From: Bacillus pumilus
GTDB taxonomy: Bacteria > Bacillota > Bacilli > Bacillales > Bacillaceae
Length of the DNA stretch: 64,000 nucleotides
Direction: 5' to 3'
Assembly (NCBI RefSeq): GCF_002744245.1
Contig: NZ_NKHG01000111.1
Span: forward strand, 1-64,000
Shown: positions 57,597-64,000 of the stretch, piece after piece
How positions within the stretch are numbered: the stretch's first letter is position 1
Layout: each line of letters begins with the position of its first letter
Program-made: the position numbers and the translations under genes
The notes under the pieces: generated by a model
What the model was told of the DNA's origin: nothing
Database searches by the model: none
What the model saw: the letters and a program-made list of their open reading frames with translations, nothing else

Positions 57597-57613
57597 TTGT
57601 TCGTTAGGAACAA
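57597..57613. promoter_or_regulatory. Candidate operator of the HxlR regulator
   Basis: TTGTTC-GTTAG-GAACAA is a perfect 6-5-6 inverted repeat in the nitroreductase/HxlR intergenic region. A direct copy of its half TGTTCGTTA follows 19 bases later (57617-57625). Confidence 0.55.
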
Positions 57614-57658
57614 TCATGTTCGTTAATCACCATTTTCGTCTTAGAAAGGAGTGTAGAG

Positions 57659-58024
57659 ATGAGTGCACCATCCAATCCAGTCAGTATTGTAAATCATGGC
57701 TGTCCCGTTTCAACCACAACAAGTGTCATTGGAGGGAAATGGAAAGGAGTCATCCTTTATCATTTGACTTGCGGTCCAAAACGATACAACGAGTTGCGCC
57801 GACTTCTACCAAGAATATCTCAGCGTGTTCTGACCTTGCAATTACGTGAGCTTGAACAGGACGGCGTTGTTCACAGAGAAGCCTATGAGGAGGTTCCCCC
57901 TCGGGTGGAGTATTCACTAACTTCTCTTGGAGATACATTAAAGCCCATCATCTTCGCCATGCGTGAGTGGGGCGAGTCATATGGAAAAAAAACACGCACA
58001 AAAGAAAAAAGCTGCCATCTCTAG
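57659..58024 (+). CDS. HxlR/DUF24 family redox-type regulator
   Basis: A 121-residue winged-helix protein of the HxlR/DUF24 (MarR-like) family: IGGKWKGVILYHLTCGPKRYNELRRLLPRISQRVLTLQLRELEQDGVV (about 24-71) and the wing REAYEEVPPRVEYSLT. It has the conserved N-terminal Cys15 in HGCPV, the usual thiol sensor of the family, plus Cys38 and Cys119. It is divergent from nitroreductase yfkO and likely its regulator. It resembles HypR/YodB in logic; which B. subtilis paralogue is closest cannot be settled by eye. Its stop lies in the terminator stem. Confidence 0.88.
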   Translation: MSAPSNPVSIVNHGCPVSTTTSVIGGKWKGVILYHLTCGPKRYNELRRLLPRISQRVLTLQLRELEQDGVVHREAYEEVPPRVEYSLTSLGDTLKPIIFAMREWGESYGKKTRTKEKSCHL

Positions 58025-58034
58025 CAGCTTTTTT
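58005..58034. terminator. Bidirectional terminator between HxlR gene and minJ
   Basis: AAAAAAGCTGC/GCAGCTTTTTT with an 8-base loop; it overlaps the stop codons of both convergent genes. Confidence 0.9.
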
Positions 58035-59220
58035 AAGATGAAATCGCCGTTTGCTCCTGCTGTGGATCATCCTTTACAAACAGAATACCAAGCTGATGAT
58101 GCTCCCCTTCGTAAGAAGCGCGTTTCTCAAACCTTGTTTGACCATTTAAGCCAATGATCTCAAGCTTTGTCAAAGCACGATTGGTTTGAAGAGCTTCATA
58201 AAATTCTGAAACGGTTTTGATCTCAATTCCATTCACCTTTGTAATGATTTCTCCGATCTCAAGCTCTAAATCAGCTGCAGGTGTATTCGGTATGATTCCA
58301 AGCACCATTAATCCTTGATTACGCTTAGAGAAGTAGAACGGCGCTGCATTGTCATTAACCCTCTGCTTCCATGAAAGGAAGGCTCTTCCGACAATCGCTA
58401 TCACAACAGCTCCCAAGGCAATGGGCTCAAACCAAATACTTGCAGCACCTAATAACGCAACAGCGAGTCCAAGCATGAGAATGCGACGTGCCGTAATTTG
58501 AATACTGACAATTGGCAGTGATCCTTGAATCCGCTGGCCAAAGCCGATGATATATGGAATACAAATAAATGAAAAGCTTTGATCGTGCACTTGAAACACT
58601 GGCCACCACGGCAGAGAAGAAGTAAATTCACCTGCCGGCATCAGCAATACAAGTGGTAAAAGCCACAGACGGTTTGCCCGCTGCTGACCAATCAAAAGTC
58701 CTCTCGCACTCATCACCATTGCAGGCGATGTACGTAAATGCGCCGTTCGATATGCTAGAATTCCCTCGGTCATTAATAGGAGACCTAGCAGGATGACAAC
58801 GGCTGATGCATTCATCATTGAGAGCTGCGGCAGCCAAGAAAGACTCACTTGAAAATACATCAGTCCAAACGCCGCAATAAAACTGAAACCGAGTGTGTAT
58901 GCAGACGAAAGCGCACTCGCCTTAAAGAATAAAGAGAAAACGATGGTCATCGCTGCAATCAGCACGATGAATCCAGGTGGGAGGGCAATCCCTAAGCCTA
59001 CTGAAATGACGGATAGACATATTCCTAGAATCCATCCCTTTGAATATGTAAATTTTAGTTCATCGTAGACATCTTCTATTCTTGTTTGAAACGCTTTTCT
59101 CTCCCGCTTTACGCGGGTGTAGCCATATAATAGGCTGATTAATATCATGAAATAAAAAAGAGGATGGATTAAAAACAGACCGACCGCTTTTAATCCGGCT
59201 CCCATCCACTCCGAGCTCAT
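58033..59220 (-). CDS. minJ: Cell-division topological determinant MinJ
   Basis: A 395-residue polytopic protein that bridges DivIVA and MinD at poles and septa and is also needed for swarming in B. subtilis (formerly YvjD/SwrAB). About seven hydrophobic helices span residues 15-270; a PDZ domain occupies about 300-385 (LMVLGIIPNTPAADLELEIGEIITKVNGIEI, then KTVSEFYEAL). GGTGAAAG precedes the ATG. It lies downstream of swrA and ctpB in the same orientation, as in B. subtilis. Confidence 0.94.
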   Translation of the reverse strand: MSSEWMGAGLKAVGLFLIHPLFYFMILISLLYGYTRVKRERKAFQTRIEDVYDELKFTYSKGWILGICLSVISVGLGIALPPGFIVLIAAMTIVFSLFFKASALSSAYTLGFSFIAAFGLMYFQVSLSWLPQLSMMNASAVVILLGLLLMTEGILAYRTAHLRTSPAMVMSARGLLIGQQRANRLWLLPLVLLMPAGEFTSSLPWWPVFQVHDQSFSFICIPYIIGFGQRIQGSLPIVSIQITARRILMLGLAVALLGAASIWFEPIALGAVVIAIVGRAFLSWKQRVNDNAAPFYFSKRNQGLMVLGIIPNTPAADLELEIGEIITKVNGIEIKTVSEFYEALQTNRALTKLEIIGLNGQTRFEKRASYEGEHHQLGILFVKDDPQQEQTAISS

Positions 59221-59288
59221 TATCTTTCACCGCCCAAGTCAAGCATTTTCTCTTATTCTATCAAATAAATCGATGCTTGACATCAGGT

Positions 59289-59642
59289 TTATTTCTCCTG
59301 ATTCATCCAAAGTGTGACATTAGACAGTGAAAAATCTTTTAAATAGTGATTGACATCTACATCTAGTATGCCGCCGAGAAGCTGCATGGACCTCTTGATG
59401 TCGGTTAAGTTTATACCAAGTCTCTTATGATTATCCATTAAATAATTGAAGTATATCTCAGCACAGTCTTCATCGATTTCGTCGACTGATTCTACCGTTG
59501 TGTAATTCACCAAGTACCTGCTTAACAGCATGAGTAGACTTAATGCCTTTGTAGCGGAAAATGTCACATCTTTCGTACGACTCTTAAGCTCCTCTACCAA
59601 CTCGTAATATTTTTTCTCTCTCACAATACTTGCCCTTTTCAA
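59289..59642 (-). CDS. swrA: Swarming motility regulator SwrA
   Basis: A 117-residue master activator of flagellar genes that works with DegU at the fla/che promoter. The length and sequence (RASIVREKKYYELVEELKSRTKDVTFSATKALSLL) match functional SwrA. The homopolymeric A tract near codons 9-11, where B. subtilis laboratory strains have a frameshift, is in frame here, so the protein should be functional. Start is TTG, 7 bases after GGGGG. It is separated from minJ by 68 bases. Confidence 0.95.
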   Translation of the reverse strand: MKRASIVREKKYYELVEELKSRTKDVTFSATKALSLLMLLSRYLVNYTTVESVDEIDEDCAEIYFNYLMDNHKRLGINLTDIKRSMQLLGGILDVDVNHYLKDFSLSNVTLWMNQEK

Positions 59643-59960
59643 TTGTGTACCCCCATTTACTAGTTCTTTTAAGAAAAGCGCAAACCTCGGTACAGCTTAA
59701 TGCTCAAGCTGAATATCCGCAAAAAATAAAATATTTAAAATGAGTGCTACTTTTTATTGTAAGAATTATTTATGTAACATACAACTTTCAAAAGTTTCAT
59801 TTTCATGACATGTTTAAATCAACAGAAAGTCTCTTATATAAATATGTTATCGGGTAAATTCGAAGGAATGTTATGTTTTTTGTAAAATAAATGAATATAT
59901 TTCTCGATATAATTTATTTTTAAGAATAAATTATTACATGTTCGTGACACTTATGAACCA
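59643..59960. other. AT-rich swrA upstream region with sigma-D-like promoter
   Basis: On the minus strand TAAA (59734-59737), 13 bases, GCGGATAT (59713-59720) resembles the sigma-D promoter TAAA-N15-GCCGATAT with one mismatch and short spacing; B. subtilis swrA has a sigma-D promoter. The rest, about 220 bases, is very AT-rich with several TATAAT-like runs and no gene. Confidence 0.4.
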
Positions 59961-59996
59961 AAAATAAAGAGGCAATTATTCGCCTCTTTATTTTTT
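59961..59996 (-). terminator. ctpB terminator
   Basis: AAAATAAAGAGGC/GCCTCTTTATTTT with an 8-base loop and A/T tracts on both sides. The stem includes the ctpB stop codon. Confidence 0.88.
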
Positions 59997-61436
59997 GAGA
60001 TATAGTGCTTTTAGTGCAGTTTGCAGCTGAAGATCATTTTTTTCATAGGATTTCACTTCATCCACCATTTTGTTCATCATTTTTGCTGTCTTCAAATCAA
60101 TGACGCCTGATTTATCAAGATTGTATGTGCTTTGAAAAGCGAGTACGGCTTTTTTCGTTTCTTCATCAAAATATCCATCTACTCTGCCAGGATCAAATGA
60201 CAATCCCTTTAACAGCGTCTGCGCTTGTTTGACTTCTTCATTGTTCATATCGAGCTGAAGAGGTTCTTTTAACTGGAGCGGACCGACGGTAAAGTAATCT
60301 GGCTGATGAATGGCAATGGTGGGCACGACGCCTTTCTTGTGAATCCAATTCCCTTTTGGTGTCAGCCACTTATATAGTGTTAATTTGATGTTACTTCCAT
60401 CTCCCATCGGAACCGCCTGCTGCACAGTCCCCTTTCCAAAGGAAACGTCACCTACAACTTCATACTTTCCTGCTTCTTTCATAGCACCGGCAAGAATCTC
60501 AGAAGCGGATGCACTTCCTTTATCAATCAAGATGTTGACCGGATAAGGTTTCTGTTCTTTCCGTTTTGAAAAATATCGTTTCCGATCGCCATTCCGTTCT
60601 GCAATCTGAATATAGGGCTGGTCCTTCGTAATAAAATGTTTCAAAATGTCTTCCACACTTTGTAGATAGCCGCCAGGGTTCCCCCTCACATCCAGTACAA
60701 GGCCTTCTATGCCCTTTTTCTCGAGCTTATTCAAGCTTGAAGTGAAATCCTTCGCAGTATCTTCGGAAAAGCTAGAGATCGCAATATAGCCCGTTTTATG
60801 GCCATTTACCTCTTTCATAGAGGAAGTCACCGTTTCAAGCGGGATTTCTTCTCGTTTGATATGGAACGTTAACTCCTTTTCAATCCCATTTCGTCTGATT
60901 TTCAAGGCGACAGACGTGCCTTTTTTTCCTCTTATTTTTAGCACAGCATCGTTTAGGCTTTTTTCTTTCATCGGTTCACCATCAATGCTGATGATTTCAT
61001 CCTTCGGCTTAAGACCAGCTTTTGCCGCAGGGGATTTTTTAAAGGCAGAGACGATAATGATCTTTCCTTCATCCATCCCAACTTCTGCACCAATTCCCTC
61101 AAAAGAGGAATCAAGCGAATCAGAAAATTGCTTTGCGGTTTGCTTGTCCATGTATACTGAGTAAGGATCATTTAAAGTCGAAAGCATTCCTTGAATGGCG
61201 CCTTCTAGCAGCTTCTGACGATCCACTTCCTCTACATATTCATTCGAAATGAGATCATAGGCTTTCTCAATTTTCTCCATTCCATTTTCTTTGGCCCGAT
61301 CACTAGATTGAGCTTGTCCGGTCATGGCAGCTGCTGCTTTCGTTGACTCCGCATGAGTCCCCTCTTTTTGTGTCATAACTCCTGCACTTATTAATATAAC
61401 GACACTTACCATAATGGATGCGATTTGTTTTTTCAT
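59988..61436 (-). CDS. ctpB: C-terminal processing peptidase CtpB (S41)
   Basis: A 482-residue exported serine protease with Ser-Lys dyad. After a signal peptide/anchor (1-29) come a helical N-terminal region, a PDZ domain (about 112-195), the S41 peptidase core with Ser310 (KGSASASEI) and Lys335 (SFGKGTVQQ), and a C-terminal peptidoglycan-binding domain (about 415-475; LLKGLSFDPGRVDGYFDEETKKAV). In B. subtilis CtpB cleaves SpoIVFA in the forespore-mother cell space to trigger sigma-K. GAAGGAGG precedes the ATG. Confidence 0.95.
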   Translation of the reverse strand: MKKQIASIMVSVVILISAGVMTQKEGTHAESTKAAAAMTGQAQSSDRAKENGMEKIEKAYDLISNEYVEEVDRQKLLEGAIQGMLSTLNDPYSVYMDKQTAKQFSDSLDSSFEGIGAEVGMDEGKIIIVSAFKKSPAAKAGLKPKDEIISIDGEPMKEKSLNDAVLKIRGKKGTSVALKIRRNGIEKELTFHIKREEIPLETVTSSMKEVNGHKTGYIAISSFSEDTAKDFTSSLNKLEKKGIEGLVLDVRGNPGGYLQSVEDILKHFITKDQPYIQIAERNGDRKRYFSKRKEQKPYPVNILIDKGSASASEILAGAMKEAGKYEVVGDVSFGKGTVQQAVPMGDGSNIKLTLYKWLTPKGNWIHKKGVVPTIAIHQPDYFTVGPLQLKEPLQLDMNNEEVKQAQTLLKGLSFDPGRVDGYFDEETKKAVLAFQSTYNLDKSGVIDLKTAKMMNKMVDEVKSYEKNDLQLQTALKALYLKK

Positions 61437-61589
61437 ATTTGGCCTCCTTCTTCAACTCTTCCTGTGACCTGAGTTATTATATGCCAGAAGAAGGGATTTC
61501 ATGTAAAGACATTCTCTCCATGAAGGCTTGACTAATCATTTCATTAGGTGTAATTTTTATTTTGTTATGATCGAGAAGGAGTCTTCGCT

Positions 61590-62330
61590 ATGTATATTAT
61601 ATTGACGATGCTTTTATTAGGAGTTTTACTAGGGTTTGTAGGAGCTGGCGGGGCTGGTTTTGTTATCGCATTACTTACGTTAATATTTGATGTCCCAATC
61701 CATACAGCTCTCGGGACGTCTTTAGCTGCTATGGCTTTTACGACATTATCTGGTGCATACAGTCACTACCGGGAAGGGAATATTCAGCTGAAATCCGGTT
61801 TGATTGTCGGGGCTTTAGCTTGTATTGCTTCTTTTGCGGGAGCAAAGATTGCTCCTTTTATTCCAGAGGAAAGCCTGCATTATTTAACAGCCGGTATGCT
61901 CTTTTTATCTGCTGTTTTTATGATGATCAAATTATTTGTCCTTAATGAAGAAGCGGAGCAGCAGCCACTATCTTCACGTCAATTGCTAATAAGGGGCATT
62001 ATTTTAGGACTTGTATCAGGTATGCTGTCAGGCATGTTTGGGATTGGTTCAGCACCATTTATTCAAGTAGGACTTTTGATTTTACTGAAGCTGTCCATTC
62101 GGCAAGCTGTTGGCACGACCATGCTTGTCATTATTCCCATTTCCATCGGCGGTGGAATTGGGTATATTTCAGAAGGCTATGTTGATTTTATCTTGTTGAT
62201 ACAAATCTTAATTGGAACGGTATTAGGGGCTTTTATTGGCGCGAAATTTACACGCCTTGCACCGAAGCTCTTATTAAAATCCGCCGTGCTTTTAACACCT
62301 ATTATTGCCGGATTACTGCTTTTATTTTAA
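61590..62330 (+). CDS. TauE/SafE family sulfite/anion permease
   Basis: A 246-residue membrane protein with about eight hydrophobic helices arranged as two similar halves, each beginning with a TauE/SafE signature: GFVGAGGAGFVIALLTLI (about 16-33) and GLVSGMLSGMFGIGSAPFIQVGLL (about 138-161). Family members are linked to export or uptake of sulfite, sulfoacetate and related organic anions; substrate unknown. AAGGAG precedes the ATG. It is inserted, on the opposite strand, between ctpB and the ftsX-linked peptidase gene. Confidence 0.85.
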   Translation: MYIILTMLLLGVLLGFVGAGGAGFVIALLTLIFDVPIHTALGTSLAAMAFTTLSGAYSHYREGNIQLKSGLIVGALACIASFAGAKIAPFIPEESLHYLTAGMLFLSAVFMMIKLFVLNEEAEQQPLSSRQLLIRGIILGLVSGMLSGMFGIGSAPFIQVGLLILLKLSIRQAVGTTMLVIIPISIGGGIGYISEGYVDFILLIQILIGTVLGAFIGAKFTRLAPKLLLKSAVLLTPIIAGLLLLF

Positions 62331-62344
62331 TCTAATCTCAACCG

Positions 62345-62376
62345 AAAAGCCGATAACATGATGTTATCGGCTTTTT
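62345..62376. terminator. Bidirectional terminator between permease and M23 peptidase gene
   Basis: AAAAGCCGATAACAT/ATGTTATCGGCTTTT nearly closed hairpin with T-run on the plus strand and A/T on the other, between convergent stops. Confidence 0.9.
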
Positions 62377-62377
62377 G

Positions 62378-63646
62378 TTAGCGAATATATGGGGCAGGAT
62401 CGACCGCATTTGATTTTGCGCCATTCCATAATCCTTTATGAAGTTCAAAATGAAGATGCTGACCATGCGATTGACCTGTGTTTCCCATGTATCCAAGGAA
62501 TTGCCCTTGCTCGACTCTCTGTCCTGTTGAAACACTTCTCGTTGCCAGGTGAGCGTATACCGTTTGATACGTCTGTCCATTGATATTGTGTGTAATAAAT
62601 ACAACATGTCCGTAGCTGGATGAGTAGCTTGAATTCGTGACTGTTCCAGATGCTGCTGCCACGACAGGTACGGTACCTTTTGCTGCAATATCTAATCCGT
62701 AGTGCTGTCCGCCAGAACGTAGGCCGAAGCCTGATGAGAATCTTCCTGCAGCTGGTTTAATGAAACCTGAGCTGCTTTTTGGTGTATCAGACACTTGATC
62801 CGAAGAGCCACCACCATTTGATACAGGTGCATTTTTCTCAGCAGCTGCTTGTTTTGCTTTCTGGGCTGCTTCTTTTTGACGACGTGCTTCCTCAGATTTC
62901 ACAGCCGCTTTTTGATTCGCTAGAATTTCTTTTTCATTTTCAAGCTTACCTAGTTCATCATGTGCATGTTCTTTTTCTTCTGTTACATGACCCAGTACTT
63001 TTCCTTTTTCTTTTTGCTGCTTAGATAGGTCTTTTTTCAGCACTTCAAGCTCTTTCAGAGATGTTTCAAGTCCACTTAGCTGTTTATTTAGCTCTGCTTC
63101 TTTTTGCTCCACTAGCTTTAAGTCATTTTCGTGTTCTGTAATCATGTCTTTATCTGCCTCGACAATTGTTGTAACAGCTCCAACACGACTGACAAAATCA
63201 CTAAAGCTGCGAGCACCTAGCAGCACATCTAAATAGTTGATCGTACCGCCGCTTTTTTGCATTGAACGAATTCGGTCTTTGAAAATCGCTTTTCTTTTTT
63301 CAATACGTTCATTGATGACTTGAATGTCTTTTTTCAGTTTTTTGATCTCATTTTTGGTTTGTTTGACTTCTTTTTCTTTTGCAGCGACCTTTTCAGTTGT
63401 AGCACTTACCTTTTGGTCAATCTTTTCAATCTCTTGTTTTAGCTTTGATTCTTTCTTTTCAAGCTTTGCCAGCTCTGATTTCTTTTTCTTCAGAGTTGAG
63501 TCAGTCTTCGATGTTTTCTCTTCGATTTGTTGACGCTTTTGATCTAGGTCTTCGTATGCGGATGCACGATTTTCATTTTCTGGAATGTATAGCCACGTTG
63601 TTCCAATAAACGCTGCCATTCCAGCCATCATCAGCTTTCTTTTCAA
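62378..63646 (-). CDS. EnvC-like coiled-coil M23 peptidase
   Basis: A 422-residue exported protein: signal peptide (about 1-30, ending ASA), a long coiled coil (about 31-270) and a C-terminal LytM/M23 domain. All zinc ligands are present: His315 and Asp319 in HYGLD, and His399 in HLHFE, with His366 in YAHLA; so it should be an active endopeptidase rather than a dead activator. The coiled coil contains GARSFSDFVSRVGAVTTIVEAD, nearly the same as CwlO. The chosen start is TTG 63646 after GAGGGG. It lies just downstream of ftsX, whose complex is likely to activate it. B. subtilis lacks a gene in this slot. Confidence 0.88.
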   Translation of the reverse strand: MKRKLMMAGMAAFIGTTWLYIPENENRASAYEDLDQKRQQIEEKTSKTDSTLKKKKSELAKLEKKESKLKQEIEKIDQKVSATTEKVAAKEKEVKQTKNEIKKLKKDIQVINERIEKRKAIFKDRIRSMQKSGGTINYLDVLLGARSFSDFVSRVGAVTTIVEADKDMITEHENDLKLVEQKEAELNKQLSGLETSLKELEVLKKDLSKQQKEKGKVLGHVTEEKEHAHDELGKLENEKEILANQKAAVKSEEARRQKEAAQKAKQAAAEKNAPVSNGGGSSDQVSDTPKSSSGFIKPAAGRFSSGFGLRSGGQHYGLDIAAKGTVPVVAAASGTVTNSSYSSSYGHVVFITHNINGQTYQTVYAHLATRSVSTGQRVEQGQFLGYMGNTGQSHGQHLHFELHKGLWNGAKSNAVDPAPYIR

Positions 63647-63688
63647 AACGATATTCCCCTCCCATGACAACTGTCGACATGAAGAGAC

Positions 63689-63714
63689 GACCGGGTGAAT
63701 CGGATCAACCGGTC
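63689..63714 (-). other. Inverted repeat between ftsX and the M23 gene
   Basis: GACCGG/CCGGTC with a 14-base loop in the 115-base gap. No T-run follows, so it may be an mRNA hairpin or operator rather than a terminator. Confidence 0.3.
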
Positions 63715-63761
63715 ACATCTTCGATTAGAATCCTCGAGTGCTGCCATCAAAATAAGATATT

Positions 63762-64000
63762 TTATACTTTTAAGAATTTACGGATGGACGTTAAGCTTCC
63801 CCACACACCAATGATTGCACCGATCAATAGAAGGACCAGTGATACTTGATAGACAAATGGGTTATATGGAAGCATTGAAATAAATGAGCCTTGTACTCTC
63901 GGTGCCACCCAGCCAACAACATATTGATACGTGCTAAGCAATAGAGCGATTGGTATAATGGAACCAAATACACCAAGGAGTAATCCTTCAATGAAGAATG
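63762..64000 (-). CDS. ftsX: Cell-division ABC transporter permease FtsX (3' end only)
   Basis: The window ends inside this gene; 79 C-terminal codons are visible on the minus strand up to TAA at 63762-63764. They encode two hydrophobic helices separated by WVAPRVQGSFISMLPYNP and end GVWGSLTSIRKFLKV, the typical FtsX C-terminus. FtsX with FtsE transmits ATP-driven conformational change to murein hydrolases. ftsE is expected beyond 64000. Partial at the window edge, not truncated biologically as far as can be seen. Confidence 0.9.
   Translation of the reverse strand, partial: FFIEGLLLGVFGSIIPIALLLSTYQYVVGWVAPRVQGSFISMLPYNPFVYQVSLVLLLIGAIIGVWGSLTSIRKFLKV

Overview
The window is chromosomal DNA of a low-GC Bacillus. 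Nearly every gene matches, in content and order, the yvc/yvd/yvo/yvl/yvk/yvj arc of the B. subtilis map. A ribonuclease precursor at 6084-6572 whose mature part reads as binase points to the Bacillus pumilus group (pumilus, safensis, altitudinis). No prophage, transposase, CRISPR array or rRNA gene was seen. All identifications come from reading the sequence and from remembered family features; no search was run.

Layout. 1-5.9 kb: tRNA-Arg(CCG), clpP with a CtsR box, yvdD, yvdC, a SulP transporter plus beta-carbonic anhydrase pair (yvdB-yvdA), and yvcT. 6.0-6.6 kb: secreted binase. 6.6-12.3 kb (minus): yvcN, crh, whiA, yvcK, rapZ and yvcI (carbon metabolism, signalling, division), then trxB. 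12.5-13.9 kb: cell-wall endopeptidase cwlO with a long leader. 14.3-22.3 kb: yvcD and the complete eight-gene his operon hisZGDBHAFI, mostly joined by ATGA overlaps. 22.5-24.8 kb: yvpB, a structured intergenic repeat, and the ywnA-ywnB Rrf2/SDR pair with twin palindromic operators. 24.8-28.7 kb: hprK-lgt-yvoD-ppaX-yvoF. 28.8-31.5 kb: nagA-nagB-nagR. 31.6-37.6 kb: very large surface phosphodiesterase yvnB and the envelope-stress operon yvlABCD with a sigma-W type promoter. 37.7-43.5 kb: yvkN, the LexA-controlled uvrBA operon and csbA.

Accessory-looking stretches follow. 43.5-48.3 kb holds a rifampin-phosphotransferase-like enzyme, a TetR repressor and an MFS exporter (yvkC-yvkB-yvkA) behind a 26-bp perfect palindrome. 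48.5-55.0 kb holds a lipoprotein, response regulator and histidine kinase in coupled reading frames, followed by a GT39 and a GT2 membrane glycosyltransferase; this is the least familiar part of the window. 55.0-56.7 kb is an amino-acid permease under a T-box leader whose specifier reads CUC (Leu). 56.8-58.0 kb is a divergent nitroreductase / HxlR redox-regulator pair.

58.0-64.0 kb returns to the core map: minJ (division site), swrA (swarming, intact), ctpB (sporulation protease), a TauE/SafE permease, an EnvC-like coiled-coil M23 peptidase, and the C-terminal end of ftsX. The M23 protein shares its coiled-coil region with CwlO, so the window carries two paralogous murein hydrolases, one of them next to FtsX.

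Many start codons were moved inward from the longest reading frame because the ribosome-binding site and family length favour a later ATG, GTG or TTG. Those choices are explained entry by entry.
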